A stretch of 64,000 nt of DNA from an uncultured Acinetobacter sp. (GCA_913777945.1 CAJYTY010000022.1:124001-188000); one strand, 5' to 3'; positions 19,475-29,854 are shown, counted from the stretch's first letter. The notes: generated from the letters alone by a model not told the origin. Program-made: numbers and translations.

Positions 19475-21034
19475 ATGAGTAAAACAACTCCAGAAAAATC
19501 GGCAGTCGAAAACTCTACTCAGGATGATGTGTCAAATACATCAAAACCGAAAGCGCGAAGCACCTCGCAAACACGTCGTACCAGTCGAACCTCATCTGCG
19601 GCTGACTCGTCGGCAGCTAAAAAAAGTACTGAATCGACAGCAAAGCCAAAGCGTGCCAGTTCACGTGCTAAAACTGCTTCGGCAGGTACACAATCCAAAT
19701 CTTCTGCAAATACTTCAACATCTAAAAAAACGTCTGCTCAACAGGAACGCATCATGAGCCAAACTTCTATCCGTCGCGTCGCCATTATTGGTGGTAATCG
19801 TATTCCATTTGCACGTTCTAACGGTGCGTATTTTAAAGCGTCCAACATTGACATGCTGACTGCTGCACTCAATGGTTTAGTTGAACGCTATAAGCTTCAA
19901 GGCACACGTGTGGGCGAAGTGGTTGCAGGCGCTGTTTTAAAGCATAGTCGTGACTTTAATATGACCCGTGAATGCGTACTTAATACTCAATTGGCTCCTG
20001 AAACACCAGCTTACGATTTACAACAGGCTTGTGGCACTGGTTTGCAGGCAGCTTTTGCTGTGGCAAATAAAATCGCGTTGGGTCAGATTGAGGTCGGTAT
20101 TGCGGGCGGTGTAGATACCACATCCGATGCCCCGATTGCATTTGGTGATGGCTTACGTAAGGCTTTACTTGAGCTCAACATTGCCAAAACAGCGAAAGAT
20201 CGTTTAAAGGCATTGGCTAAAATCAACATTAAAGACTTGATGGATGCTCCTAAAAACGGTGAGCCTCGCACTGGGCTATCCATGGGAGATCATGCGGCCA
20301 TTACCGCACTTGAATGGGGCATCGAACGCCAGGCTCAAGATGAACTTGCCGCCTCTTCACATCATAAAATGGCCAAAGCCTACGATGCTGGTTTCTTTGA
20401 CGATCTGATCACACCGTTTATGGGTTTAACGCGTGACAATAACTTACGCCCAGATTCATCAGTAGAAAAACTGGCCAAACTTAAACCTGTATTTGGCAAG
20501 GGCGAAACCGCCACCATGACTGCGGGTAACTCGACACCACTGACAGACGGTGCATCTGTAGTTTTGCTGGCATCCGAAGAATGGGCAAAAGCCAACGGTC
20601 ATGAAGTACTGGCTTATTTAAGCTTTTCAGAAACTGCGGCCGTTGATTTTGTGGGTAAAAAAGAAGGCTTACTCATGGCACCGGCTTATGCTGTTCCTCG
20701 TATGCTTGAACGCGCTGGTCTGAAATTACAAGATTTTGATTACTACGAGATTCATGAAGCCTTTGCATCTCAAGTGCTTTCGACCCTTAAAGCATGGGAA
20801 GATCCAAAATTCTGTAAAGAACGTTTAGGTCTTGATGCTCCTTTAGGCTCGATTGACCGTAGCAAACTGAACATTCATGGTTCTTCATTGGCTGCTGGGC
20901 ATCCATTTGCCGCAACGGGTGGACGCATCTTGGCGACTGCAGCGAAAATCTTGAATCAGAAAGGTTCTGGCAAAATTCTAGTGTCGATTTGTGCCGCAGG
21001 CGGTCAAGGCGTTGTCGCGATCGTTGAAAAATAA
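19475..21034 (+). CDS. Acetyl-CoA C-acetyltransferase (thiolase) with Lys/Ser/Thr/Ala-rich N-terminal extension
   Basis: Thiolase motifs QQACGTGLQAAF, GGVDTTSDAP, NIHGSSLAAGHPFAATGGR, CAAGGQG; internal ATG at 19754 (MSQTSIRRVAIIGG). Confidence 0.9.
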   Translation: MSKTTPEKSAVENSTQDDVSNTSKPKARSTSQTRRTSRTSSAADSSAAKKSTESTAKPKRASSRAKTASAGTQSKSSANTSTSKKTSAQQERIMSQTSIRRVAIIGGNRIPFARSNGAYFKASNIDMLTAALNGLVERYKLQGTRVGEVVAGAVLKHSRDFNMTRECVLNTQLAPETPAYDLQQACGTGLQAAFAVANKIALGQIEVGIAGGVDTTSDAPIAFGDGLRKALLELNIAKTAKDRLKALAKINIKDLMDAPKNGEPRTGLSMGDHAAITALEWGIERQAQDELAASSHHKMAKAYDAGFFDDLITPFMGLTRDNNLRPDSSVEKLAKLKPVFGKGETATMTAGNSTPLTDGASVVLLASEEWAKANGHEVLAYLSFSETAAVDFVGKKEGLLMAPAYAVPRMLERAGLKLQDFDYYEIHEAFASQVLSTLKAWEDPKFCKERLGLDAPLGSIDRSKLNIHGSSLAAGHPFAATGGRILATAAKILNQKGSGKILVSICAAGGQGVVAIVEK

Positions 21035-21037
21035 ACA

Positions 21038-21070
21038 TAAAAAAAGCGCCTACAACAGGCGCTTTTTTTT
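21038..21070 (+). terminator. Terminator between thiolase and aceI (possibly bidirectional)
   Basis: aaaaaaagcgcct-acaac-aggcgctttttttt. Confidence 0.85.
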
Positions 21071-21497
21071 ACGATGAATGCTGCGGTGCATAACCTAAGC
21101 GTTTCTCAATCGCGTCATAGCACCACTGAAAAATAAAGGTATACACCAAAATACACAAGGTCAGACCTAAATCTAAAATAAATGCATCGAGCAGGCTTAA
21201 CTGCATCATATAAGCAATCATTGGAATCGTAGCAATGAGAAGTCCACCCTCAAACCCGATCGCATGCAATATACGCACACCAACTGTCCGCTTCCATTGT
21301 AACCGATGTTCAACTTTCTCAAAATAATGGTTGAAAATCATATTCCAGATGACCGACGTCACCGCCATAAAAATACCGAGCATTCCGGTTACTTCCATCG
21401 GCATATCAAAAATAAAGCTTAATGCAATCGCAATGATGACCAACAAGATCCCTTCATAGCTAAATGCATGAACAAGTCTTCTTTTGGAAATCAACAT
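21069..21497 (-). CDS. aceI: PACE-family biocide (chlorhexidine) efflux transporter AceI
   Basis: ORF track 21069..21530; MLISKRRLVHAFSYEGILLVI..., two PACE repeats (HAFSYEG / HAIGFEG), WNMIFNHYFE. Confidence 0.9.
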   Translation of the reverse strand: MLISKRRLVHAFSYEGILLVIIAIALSFIFDMPMEVTGMLGIFMAVTSVIWNMIFNHYFEKVEHRLQWKRTVGVRILHAIGFEGGLLIATIPMIAYMMQLSLLDAFILDLGLTLCILVYTFIFQWCYDAIEKRLGYAPQHSS

Positions 21498-21584
21498 TTT
21501 TAAACACTCTTTTATTTGGATAGATTGCATTTTATTTTTATAATTCTGATAAATCTAATTAGGTTCTTTCAACTTTTCTGACAG

Positions 21585-22478
21585 ATGAATATTAATCAAG
21601 AACAACTCATCATTTTTCAAAGCGTTATGGAAACCGGTTCGTTTTCAGCAGCAGCCAGAAAATTGGGCAAGGTTCCATCCGCGGTAAGTATGTCGATTGC
21701 CAATATGGAAATTGACCTCAACTTAAATTTGTTTGAACGTAAAGGACGCGAACCAGTTCCTACACCTCAGGCACATGTTTTATATGAAAAATCAGCACAG
21801 CTCTTGATTGAGATGAATCAATGGAAGCAACATGCGTTTGCCTTAAGTACCGGTTTGGAATCGGCACTGAATATTGTGATTGTGTCTGAACTATTACACA
21901 CGCATTGGGTCGACTATATACGGCTGATTGAACAAAAATTTCCGACTTTACAAATTAATATTATCTCAGCGCCTCAAGAAGATGCTCTGGCCATGCTACT
22001 CGATCAAAGCGCGCAACTGGCTTTTATGTTTGAACGTGAACACTTAGACCATCGTGAACAATTTGTAGAAATTAAAAAAGAAGCACTGGTTGCTGTCGCT
22101 GCAAATGAACACTGTTTGGCGCAACTTGATCAGGTCAGTTTCAAAGATCTGGTGCAGCAGCGGCAAATTGTAGTGGCAAGTCGTGATAGTAAAATCAAAC
22201 CCGAACTGTTATTTTCCAAGCAGTATTGGCGTACAGATAACCATCACTCGGCCTGCATGATGATTTTAGGTGAGTTGGGCTGGGGTGTATTACCTAATGA
22301 AATGTTTATTGAAAATCCAAAGCTATCTAATCAATTAAAAATATTAAATATTTTAGATTTCACGCCTAAATTTGAATATTATATCGATTTGGTTTGGAGC
22401 CGCGAAAGTAGTCTTGGCGTGGCTGCACATTATCTGATTGATCACTTGCAATTGCAGAGAAAACGAGCAAAAGATTAA
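21585..22478 (+). CDS. LysR-family regulator divergent from aceI (AceR-like)
   Basis: N-terminal HTH FQSVMETGSFSAAARKLGKVPSAVSMSIANME; divergent orientation. Confidence 0.85.
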   Translation: MNINQEQLIIFQSVMETGSFSAAARKLGKVPSAVSMSIANMEIDLNLNLFERKGREPVPTPQAHVLYEKSAQLLIEMNQWKQHAFALSTGLESALNIVIVSELLHTHWVDYIRLIEQKFPTLQINIISAPQEDALAMLLDQSAQLAFMFEREHLDHREQFVEIKKEALVAVAANEHCLAQLDQVSFKDLVQQRQIVVASRDSKIKPELLFSKQYWRTDNHHSACMMILGELGWGVLPNEMFIENPKLSNQLKILNILDFTPKFEYYIDLVWSRESSLGVAAHYLIDHLQLQRKRAKD

Positions 22479-22552
22479 ATAGTCATTGGGTTCACGCAAG
22501 ATTATGCTATAACTAAATGCATCCGAATTCTTATATAAAGACGCTTGAAACA

Positions 22553-23542
22553 ATGACACAATCTGCCCTCGATCAATTAAAAAAATGGACTACAGTGGTT
22601 GCTGATAGTAGTGATCTTGATGCAATTCAAAAATTTCGTCCTTTGGATGCAACCACAAATCCCTCCCTGATTACGGCTGCAGCCAGCATTCCTGACAATA
22701 AAGCGTTAATTGAAGCCGCGTTTGATCAAGCCAAGCAAGAAGGCTATCAAAATGATGAACTTATTGAACGTACCATTGATATTTTGACTGTTAAGTTTGG
22801 TGTTGAAATTTTAAAACTTATCGAAGGTCGTGTCTCTACCGAGGTCGATGCTTCGTTGTCTTACGATACCGAAGCAACAATTGCAAAAGCGCGCGAACTT
22901 TCTGCCTTGTACCATCAGTATGGTATCGATCAGTCTCGCGTACTGATCAAAATTGCATCTACTTGGCAAGGCATTCAGGCAGCCAAAGTTTTAGAAGCTG
23001 AAGGCATTGCGTGTAATCTTACCTTACTGTTTGGTTTACATCAGGCACAAGCCTGTGCAGATGCCAATGTAACGCTCATTTCGCCTTTTGTTGGACGCAT
23101 TTTAGACTGGTACAAAAAAGCTGAAAATGTCGATAACTACCCAATCGAACAAGATCCGGGTGTGCTTTCAGTTAAGAAAATTTATAACTACTACAAGCAA
23201 CAAGGTATCAAAACTCAAGTCATGGGCGCGAGCTTCCGTAGTACCGATCAGGTACTTGGCCTCGCTGGTAGTGATTTACTGACCATTGCCCCTGCACTTT
23301 TGGCTCAGCTTGAATCGGATACCCGTGAAATTAAGCCAGCACTCACAATTGAAGCCGCGCAGGCAGCAGATCCAGTCCAACGCTCTGCACAAACCGAACA
23401 AAGCTTTAGAGAAGAGCTTGAACATGACTTAATGGCATTTCAATTACTTCAAGGCGGTATCGATGGCTTTATTAAAGCACGTGAACAGTTGACTCACCTA
23501 TTGCGTCAATCATTTGGAATCGATGCTGAAATTCAAGCCTAA
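22553..23542 (+). CDS. tal: Transaldolase
   Basis: ORF track 22517..23542; DATTNPSLI, RVLIKIASTWQGI, CNLTLLF, ISPFVGRILDW. Confidence 0.95.
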   Translation: MTQSALDQLKKWTTVVADSSDLDAIQKFRPLDATTNPSLITAAASIPDNKALIEAAFDQAKQEGYQNDELIERTIDILTVKFGVEILKLIEGRVSTEVDASLSYDTEATIAKARELSALYHQYGIDQSRVLIKIASTWQGIQAAKVLEAEGIACNLTLLFGLHQAQACADANVTLISPFVGRILDWYKKAENVDNYPIEQDPGVLSVKKIYNYYKQQGIKTQVMGASFRSTDQVLGLAGSDLLTIAPALLAQLESDTREIKPALTIEAAQAADPVQRSAQTEQSFREELEHDLMAFQLLQGGIDGFIKAREQLTHLLRQSFGIDAEIQA

Positions 23543-23564
23543 TAGGTGAATATTCACATAATTT

Positions 23565-23601
23565 GACCAGTTTTTGTTATAGTACAAAAACTGGTTTTTT
23601 A
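23565..23601 (+). terminator. Terminator of transaldolase gene
   Basis: accagtttttgt-tatagt-acaaaaactggttttttat. Confidence 0.8.
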
Positions 23602-23614
23602 TGGACTTCGTGTT

Positions 23615-24265
23615 GTGTTGGGGATCACGGATTTAACAACCTATATCATAGGGACGCTTTTTATAGTTCTTTTGCCGGGGCCAAATTCCCTATATGTGAT
23701 GTCCATTGCATCACGTTATGGTATTCAAACTGGATACCGAGGCGCAATGGGTATTGTCACAGGCGATGCAATTTTAATTTTGTGTACAGTTCTGGGCGCA
23801 GCGTCGTTGATGCATGCTTTTCCCTGGATTTTTACAACGCTTAAAGTGATAGGCGCAGCATATCTGTCCTACTTAGGCTTTAAGCTGCTTCAAGCCAGCT
23901 ATCTACGTTATAAAAATCGTCATATTTCAATGCCTGAAATGACTGACCTACCAAAACTCGATCAGATTCACCCTTATCGAACTGCGCTGAGTATCAGCCT
24001 GCTCAATCCCAAAGCAATCTTGTTCTTTTTGTCTTTTTTTATCCAGTTTGTAGATCCGGATTATCCCTATCCGGCGATTAGCTTTATTGCTCTTGCAATT
24101 ATTTTACAATGCATTAGCTTAGGCTATTTAACGGCGCTAATTTTTTCAGGTGTTCGACTTTCTGATTTTTTTAAATCAAAACATAAAACATCCACTATCT
24201 GCATTGCTCTGGTAGGTGTGCTGTTTTTTGGTTTTGGGCTGAGGCTTGCCACATCAACATTGTAA
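23615..24265 (+). CDS. leuE: LysE/RhtB-family amino-acid exporter, LeuE-like
   Basis: LPGPNSLYVMSIASRYGIQTGYRGAMGIVTGD. Confidence 0.8.
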   Translation: MLGITDLTTYIIGTLFIVLLPGPNSLYVMSIASRYGIQTGYRGAMGIVTGDAILILCTVLGAASLMHAFPWIFTTLKVIGAAYLSYLGFKLLQASYLRYKNRHISMPEMTDLPKLDQIHPYRTALSISLLNPKAILFFLSFFIQFVDPDYPYPAISFIALAIILQCISLGYLTALIFSGVRLSDFFKSKHKTSTICIALVGVLFFGFGLRLATSTL

Positions 24266-24371
24266 TCTTTGAACCTATTTTCTATTTAATGAGTTAGTTA
24301 CACTGATTTTTAAATTTAATGTGTCTCTATGAAAGACACTTCACTCACAAACAGATGATAAATATTGAATC

Positions 24372-25553
24372 ATGCGTACATTTCTTCGTGATTTTACTCT
24401 TCCGGCTGCTTTTGCAGGATTTGTCACTTTTCTCATCGGGATTAGCGTATCCTCGGTATTAGTGATACAGGCTGCACAGATTTTAGGGGCCACCACGAGC
24501 CAGATTACCTCTTGGTTTTGGGCGTTGGGCATTGGAATCGGCGCTTCTGGTCTGTTTTTATCTTGGAAGTTTAAATATCCGGTCGCGACATCATGGTCGA
24601 CCGCAGGCTTGGCACTGATCATAGCGACTGGCAGCGGTTACTCCTTACATGAAGCGATTGGCGCATTTTTGCTATGTGGTGTGTTAACTGCATTATTAGG
24701 CTTTTTAGGTATCTTTGAGAAAGTACTGGCGCATATTCCACAAAGCCTCACCAGCGCGATGTTGGCCGGTGTGTTGCTTAAATTTGGGATTGCACTCTTT
24801 GCCAATATGCAAAACGACTGGCAGTTTATTATCAGTCTGCTGGCAATCTATGTTATGAGTAAACGCATCTGGCCACGCTACTGTATCGTGATAACCGTGG
24901 TCGTTGGTGTAATTCTGTGTCCTTTGTTTATGACTTTCCATCCACCTGTTTTGCATTGGGATTTGGCAAAACCTGAATGGATCACGCCACATTTTACAGG
25001 TTCTGCCATTTTGGGTTTGGCCTTACCACTTTTTGTGATTAATGTGGCATCGCAATATTTGCCGGGTATCGCCATGATCAAAAGCTATGGCTATACACCT
25101 CACGTTAATCAACTGATTGGATGGACCGGTGCCACCCAAGCCATTCTTGCACCTTTTGGTTGCTACACTGTAAATATTGCCGCCATCAGTGCGGCGGTAA
25201 GTCTAGATGATCAAGTTCATCCAGATCCAAGCAAGCGCTATATTGCAGGCATTAGCTGTGGATTTTTCTATATATTGATGGGCGTGTTCGCCGCAACCTT
25301 AACCAGCTTACTAATGTCATTCCCTTCGTTATTTATCATTGCATTGGCTGGTATTGCACTGTTTGGGACGATCAGTCACAACATTGCCCTGGCATTTCAC
25401 GATGTGAATGACCGCGAGGCGGCACTGCTCACTTTTTTATGCAGCGCCTCGGGAATTCAGTTTTTTGGTATCGGCTCTGCCTTTTGGGGTTTGATTGTAG
25501 GCATCATCGTGATGATCGTCTTTAAGTTAAAACTTAAGAAAAGTCCATCTTAA
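24372..25553 (+). CDS. benE: Benzoate/H+ symporter BenE family
   Basis: 393 aa, multi-TM; BenE-like TSWSTAGLALI, PFGCYTVNIAAISAAV. Confidence 0.85.
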   Translation: MRTFLRDFTLPAAFAGFVTFLIGISVSSVLVIQAAQILGATTSQITSWFWALGIGIGASGLFLSWKFKYPVATSWSTAGLALIIATGSGYSLHEAIGAFLLCGVLTALLGFLGIFEKVLAHIPQSLTSAMLAGVLLKFGIALFANMQNDWQFIISLLAIYVMSKRIWPRYCIVITVVVGVILCPLFMTFHPPVLHWDLAKPEWITPHFTGSAILGLALPLFVINVASQYLPGIAMIKSYGYTPHVNQLIGWTGATQAILAPFGCYTVNIAAISAAVSLDDQVHPDPSKRYIAGISCGFFYILMGVFAATLTSLLMSFPSLFIIALAGIALFGTISHNIALAFHDVNDREAALLTFLCSASGIQFFGIGSAFWGLIVGIIVMIVFKLKLKKSPS

Positions 25554-25574
25554 ACCTCATCATATGTATGCTGC

Positions 25575-26318
25575 TTATGCCATGGTATTTTTATCCCAAT
25601 AGGCCTGTTGTACTTGCGGTACCTGATTGATCTGTTTAATGATTTCATTCATTTCGACTGGATCAATCGAGGTCGCAATCAGTGTCGCTTCAATTTCAAT
25701 GTCATTTTCGCCAAAGGGTTCGACATCTAGGTCTTTTAATGGATAATTAAAATGATGCAGGATCTCGGTCAATTTATACATCACCAGTTTACGATGACTT
25801 TTATTAGATGTTAGGTAAATGATATGCGTCACTTCAGATTCTGCATCTAGCGGCTGGCGATCAATCATATTCACCAAGGGTCGCAGTAATGTGTTGGCAG
25901 CCAGAATGAATGCTGTCGCGACCAATGCCTCCACAATCAGATCTGCTCCTGCGGCTGCGCCCACAGCGGCTGAGCACCAAAGTGTAGCCGCTGTATTTAA
26001 ACCATGAATGTTACCTTCTTGGCGCATAATTACACCTGCACCTAAAAAACCGATCCCTGACACCACGTAAGCGATGACCCTCACAGCGCCATCCGACGCC
26101 GACAGGTTATTTGCAATATCGACAAAAATTGCAGCGCCAAGCGCAACCAATACGTTGGTTCGCAGCCCGGCTGTCCGCTGTCGGTATTGTCGCTCGAATC
26201 CAATCAATCCACCCAAAATAAATGCGGCTGCCAGACTAATTAAGGTATCGGCCATATTGGACACACTGGTATTTTGTAAAAATTGTAAAGTCATGCTGTT
26301 TCTCTTATTGCCAGCCAT
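25575..26318 (-). CDS. MgtC/SapB family protein
   Basis: AFILGGLIGFERQYRQRTAGLRTNVLVALGAA, GIGFLGAGVIMRQ. Confidence 0.9.
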   Translation of the reverse strand: MAGNKRNSMTLQFLQNTSVSNMADTLISLAAAFILGGLIGFERQYRQRTAGLRTNVLVALGAAIFVDIANNLSASDGAVRVIAYVVSGIGFLGAGVIMRQEGNIHGLNTAATLWCSAAVGAAAGADLIVEALVATAFILAANTLLRPLVNMIDRQPLDAESEVTHIIYLTSNKSHRKLVMYKLTEILHHFNYPLKDLDVEPFGENDIEIEATLIATSIDPVEMNEIIKQINQVPQVQQAYWDKNTMA

Positions 26319-29067
26319 ATCGACGGATATAAATTTGTTTGATGAATTGAGTCAAACACATATAAGCAAACAAAATAAAAGGCAAATATACAAAGTAAAT
26401 CCAAGGCAATGCTTCAAGCTTTAAGTAGCTTGCCAGAGGTCCCATTGGTAAAAAGATGCCAATTGCACAAATAATTACCGTCGTTATCAACAGTGGCGGA
26501 GCTGCGCAACTTTGAATAAACGGTATTTTTTTGGTTCGAATCATATGCACAACCATGGTTTGCGTGAGTAGTCCCACGACAAACCAGCCAGATTGAAACA
26601 TGGTTTGCTGCGCTGGCGTATTGGCATGAAAAATAAACCACATCATGCAAAAGGTCAGAATATCAAAGATGGAGCTAATCGGACCAAATACCACCATAAA
26701 GCGCCCAACTTCAGAAGGCTGCCAGCGCTGCGGTTTTTTTAGTTGTTCTTCGTCCACATGATCAAACGGAATAGCAATCTGAGATACATCGTAGAGTAAG
26801 TTTTGTACCAGTAGATGAATCGGCAGCATAGGTAAAAATGGAATAAAAGCACTCGCCACCAATACCGAAAAAACATTACCAAAATTTGAACTGGCCGTCA
26901 TTTTGATATATTTGAGCATATTGGCAAATGTTCGACGCCCTTCAAGCACACCATTTTCAAGCACCATCAAACTCTTTTCTAGTAAAATCAGATCGGCAGA
27001 TTCCTTGGCAATATCCACTGCTGAATCGACTGAAATGCCAATATCTGCAGCACGTATTGCGGCAGCATCATTGATTCCATCGCCCAAAAATCCGACCACA
27101 TGCCCATTCGCTTTTAGCTGATCGACAATACGTTCTTTATGAATAGGACTTAATTTTGCAAAAATAGTATGCTGCTCAACCGCAACTTTAAGCTGCGCGT
27201 CGGATAGCATTTCGATTTCGCCACCGAGGAGTACCTTGTCATGGGCAATCCCGATTTCACGGCATATTTTTTGTGTGACGAACTCGTTATCGCCCGTTAA
27301 TACCTTCACAGCTACACCATGGGCATGTAACTGCTGGATGGCAGGTCGAGCTGACTCTTTCGGTGGATCTAAAAAGGTAAGATAGCCCATCAGAATCAGA
27401 TCACGTTCATCTGCCACAGAAAAACTTTCTTGAGGCGTATCAATATTACGATATGCAACTGCTACAACACGCAATCCTTCGCGGTTGTAGTTTTGCGTTA
27501 TGGTCTGTATCTCATGACGTAACGCTGGGCTAAGCTGTTTAATCTCGCCTTGTAGCTCAACATGCGAACATACTTTTAAAATTTCCTCAACGGCTCCCTT
27601 GCTGACCATACGCACTTGGGCCTGTGGCGTACGCACAACAACAGACATTCTACGGCGTTCAAAATCGAAAGGTACTTCATCTAGCTTTTTAAAGCGTAGT
27701 TTTTCAAACTTCATGTCCTGATCAACCGCTTCTAATACGGCCACATCCAACAGGTTCTTAAGCCCCGTTTGGTAATAACTGTTTAAGAATGCCTGCATTA
27801 ATACGGAATGCGATTTTTTACCAAGCACATCAACATGATGCGAAAGAAAGATTTTATCTTGCGTTAATGTGCCTGTTTTGTCTGTACACAGCACATCCAT
27901 AGCACCAAAATTTTGTATAGCATCTAGTCGTTTTACAATCACTTTTTTACGCGATAAAAACACTGCTCCTTTTGCAAGGGTTGACGTCACAATCATGGGA
28001 AGCATTTCAGGCGTTAGACCCACCGCAACAGATAAAGCAAACAACACAGCCTCACCCCAATCCCCTTTGGTGAAGCCATTGATAAACAAAACAATCGGTG
28101 CCATTACCAACATGAAACGGATCAGTAACCAACTGACTTTATTTACCCCTAGCTGAAAAGAAGTCACTGCATAATCAGTTGCCGTCACGCGGTGCGCCAG
28201 CGCACCAAAATAAGTTTGAATGCCTGTACTCATCACCACTGCACGCGCTGTTCCAGAGACAACATTGGTGCCCATAAAGAGTAAATTGTCGAGTTCTAAA
28301 GGAGAATTTATGTCTGATGTATGTGCAGCTGCATATTTCTCCACAGGCATCGATTCACCTGTCATGGCTGCTTGCGAAACAAATAAATCTTTTGCCGTCA
28401 AAATTCGACAATCGGCCGGAATCATATCGCCAGCTGAAAGTAAAATAATATCGCCAGGCACCAAATACTGAATCGGTATTTCAAATTGAATACTTTTTAA
28501 TTGCTTCACCTCAACGCCATAACGTTGCTTGATCAAAATCTGATCTTGAGTATTGACGTTATGGCGCAGCACCATAGCCGTATTGGTCACCATTGCTTTA
28601 AGCGACTCAGCAGCCTTATTGGATTTAGATTCCTGCCAGTAGCGTAATAAGGTCGATAGTGACACCATAATAGTGATGATTAATCCACCAGTGAAATCAT
28701 CAGTTAAAAAAGCAACAAGCGCTAAAAGACTAAGTAGCACATTAAATGGATTACGATAGCAATACCATACATGCTGCCACCAAGTGAGTGGCTTTTCCTG
28801 AGCAACTTCATTCAAACCATGTGTCTGTTGCTGTTGATACGCGTGCGCTTCTGTTAAACCATCTTGCGCTGTATGTAATTTTTCTAAAAGCTGACTCATT
28901 TCCATTTGAGCATTGGCCTTCAGCTGTTGCGATAAAGCCTGTCCAATTTCTTTGGCATAACTTGATTGATGCATTTCTTTAAAAGAACGATGTCGCTCAA
29001 AAAAACGCTTAAGATGAAATGTTTGCAAAAATCGAGTAAATAGACGTTGCCATAGATCATATTTCAT
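26305..29067 (-). CDS. mgtA: Magnesium-translocating P-type ATPase
   Basis: ORF track 26305..29091, likely start MKYDLWQR at 29067 behind AGGAGAT. DKTGTLT, MTGES, GDGINDAAA. Confidence 0.92.
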   Translation of the reverse strand: MKYDLWQRLFTRFLQTFHLKRFFERHRSFKEMHQSSYAKEIGQALSQQLKANAQMEMSQLLEKLHTAQDGLTEAHAYQQQQTHGLNEVAQEKPLTWWQHVWYCYRNPFNVLLSLLALVAFLTDDFTGGLIITIMVSLSTLLRYWQESKSNKAAESLKAMVTNTAMVLRHNVNTQDQILIKQRYGVEVKQLKSIQFEIPIQYLVPGDIILLSAGDMIPADCRILTAKDLFVSQAAMTGESMPVEKYAAAHTSDINSPLELDNLLFMGTNVVSGTARAVVMSTGIQTYFGALAHRVTATDYAVTSFQLGVNKVSWLLIRFMLVMAPIVLFINGFTKGDWGEAVLFALSVAVGLTPEMLPMIVTSTLAKGAVFLSRKKVIVKRLDAIQNFGAMDVLCTDKTGTLTQDKIFLSHHVDVLGKKSHSVLMQAFLNSYYQTGLKNLLDVAVLEAVDQDMKFEKLRFKKLDEVPFDFERRRMSVVVRTPQAQVRMVSKGAVEEILKVCSHVELQGEIKQLSPALRHEIQTITQNYNREGLRVVAVAYRNIDTPQESFSVADERDLILMGYLTFLDPPKESARPAIQQLHAHGVAVKVLTGDNEFVTQKICREIGIAHDKVLLGGEIEMLSDAQLKVAVEQHTIFAKLSPIHKERIVDQLKANGHVVGFLGDGINDAAAIRAADIGISVDSAVDIAKESADLILLEKSLMVLENGVLEGRRTFANMLKYIKMTASSNFGNVFSVLVASAFIPFLPMLPIHLLVQNLLYDVSQIAIPFDHVDEEQLKKPQRWQPSEVGRFMVVFGPISSIFDILTFCMMWFIFHANTPAQQTMFQSGWFVVGLLTQTMVVHMIRTKKIPFIQSCAAPPLLITTVIICAIGIFLPMGPLASYLKLEALPWIYFVYLPFILFAYMCLTQFIKQIYIRRYGWQ

Positions 29068-29164
29068 AAAAGATCTCCTTTTTTCAGGCATACGAAGTCG
29101 TGACTTTTTTATGTAAAAAAGCCGTTTGTTTAGAGATGTGTTTACAATGTAAAGAAAATAAAAA

Positions 29165-29854
29165 TTAAGGCGTAAAGCTCAGGCCAAAGCCAAACCATCG
29201 CTGTCGAAAATCTTGTAAGCGCTGGCCAAATGAAAACTCTAAACTCAAAACATCTGAAAAAACATGATGTATAACAGCTTGAGTAAATGGCGCCTGACGG
29301 TCTTGATTAAAAAACTCTAAACTGATTCCTGTATTTTGGGTGAGCCCAATATCCATTGCTGTGCTCCAACGCATCAAATCGTCATGCGATTGCACCTTTT
29401 GATAGCCAATATTGCTATACAAATGGATGTGTCCATCATTGAGTGAAACAGCAGAAGGAAAATTAAGAAACCAAGCTCGTTGGTCCCCTACCGGTGAATC
29501 ATTTTTTGTTGTGCTAAGGCTTGCGGCAAGCCCCCAGCGTTGCATGGGCACCAATACCGATTTAATTTGCGCAGACCATGCTGTCGAGTTGGCTGTGGCA
29601 GAGGTGTTCGCATATCCAAGTGATGTTTCTACGCCTTTCACTACTTGGCAGGCTGTATTGAACTGTGAAACAGTTGCTGATGGCTTAGACGCCACAACAG
29701 AAGTCTCAAGCTGGCAATGGGCATACGCTGTGATCTCAGGATCATCAGTATTTAAAAGCGGGCTTGCGTGTACATATTGCACAAACAAAATACACAGCCA
29801 CGCACATAAGCATTGCATGCTCAAGAGTTTTAGTAACGAAGCATGTAACCACAT
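29165..29854 (-). CDS. Signal-peptide protein, probable outer-membrane beta-barrel, first gene of mgtA/mgtC-like operon
   Basis: ORF track 29165..29887 starts at TTG; ATG at 29854 (MWLHASLLKLLSM...) has SD GGGAGAA. Alternating hydrophobic strands and C-terminal aromatic FGFGLSFTP. Confidence 0.65.
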   Translation of the reverse strand: MWLHASLLKLLSMQCLCAWLCILFVQYVHASPLLNTDDPEITAYAHCQLETSVVASKPSATVSQFNTACQVVKGVETSLGYANTSATANSTAWSAQIKSVLVPMQRWGLAASLSTTKNDSPVGDQRAWFLNFPSAVSLNDGHIHLYSNIGYQKVQSHDDLMRWSTAMDIGLTQNTGISLEFFNQDRQAPFTQAVIHHVFSDVLSLEFSFGQRLQDFRQRWFGFGLSFTP

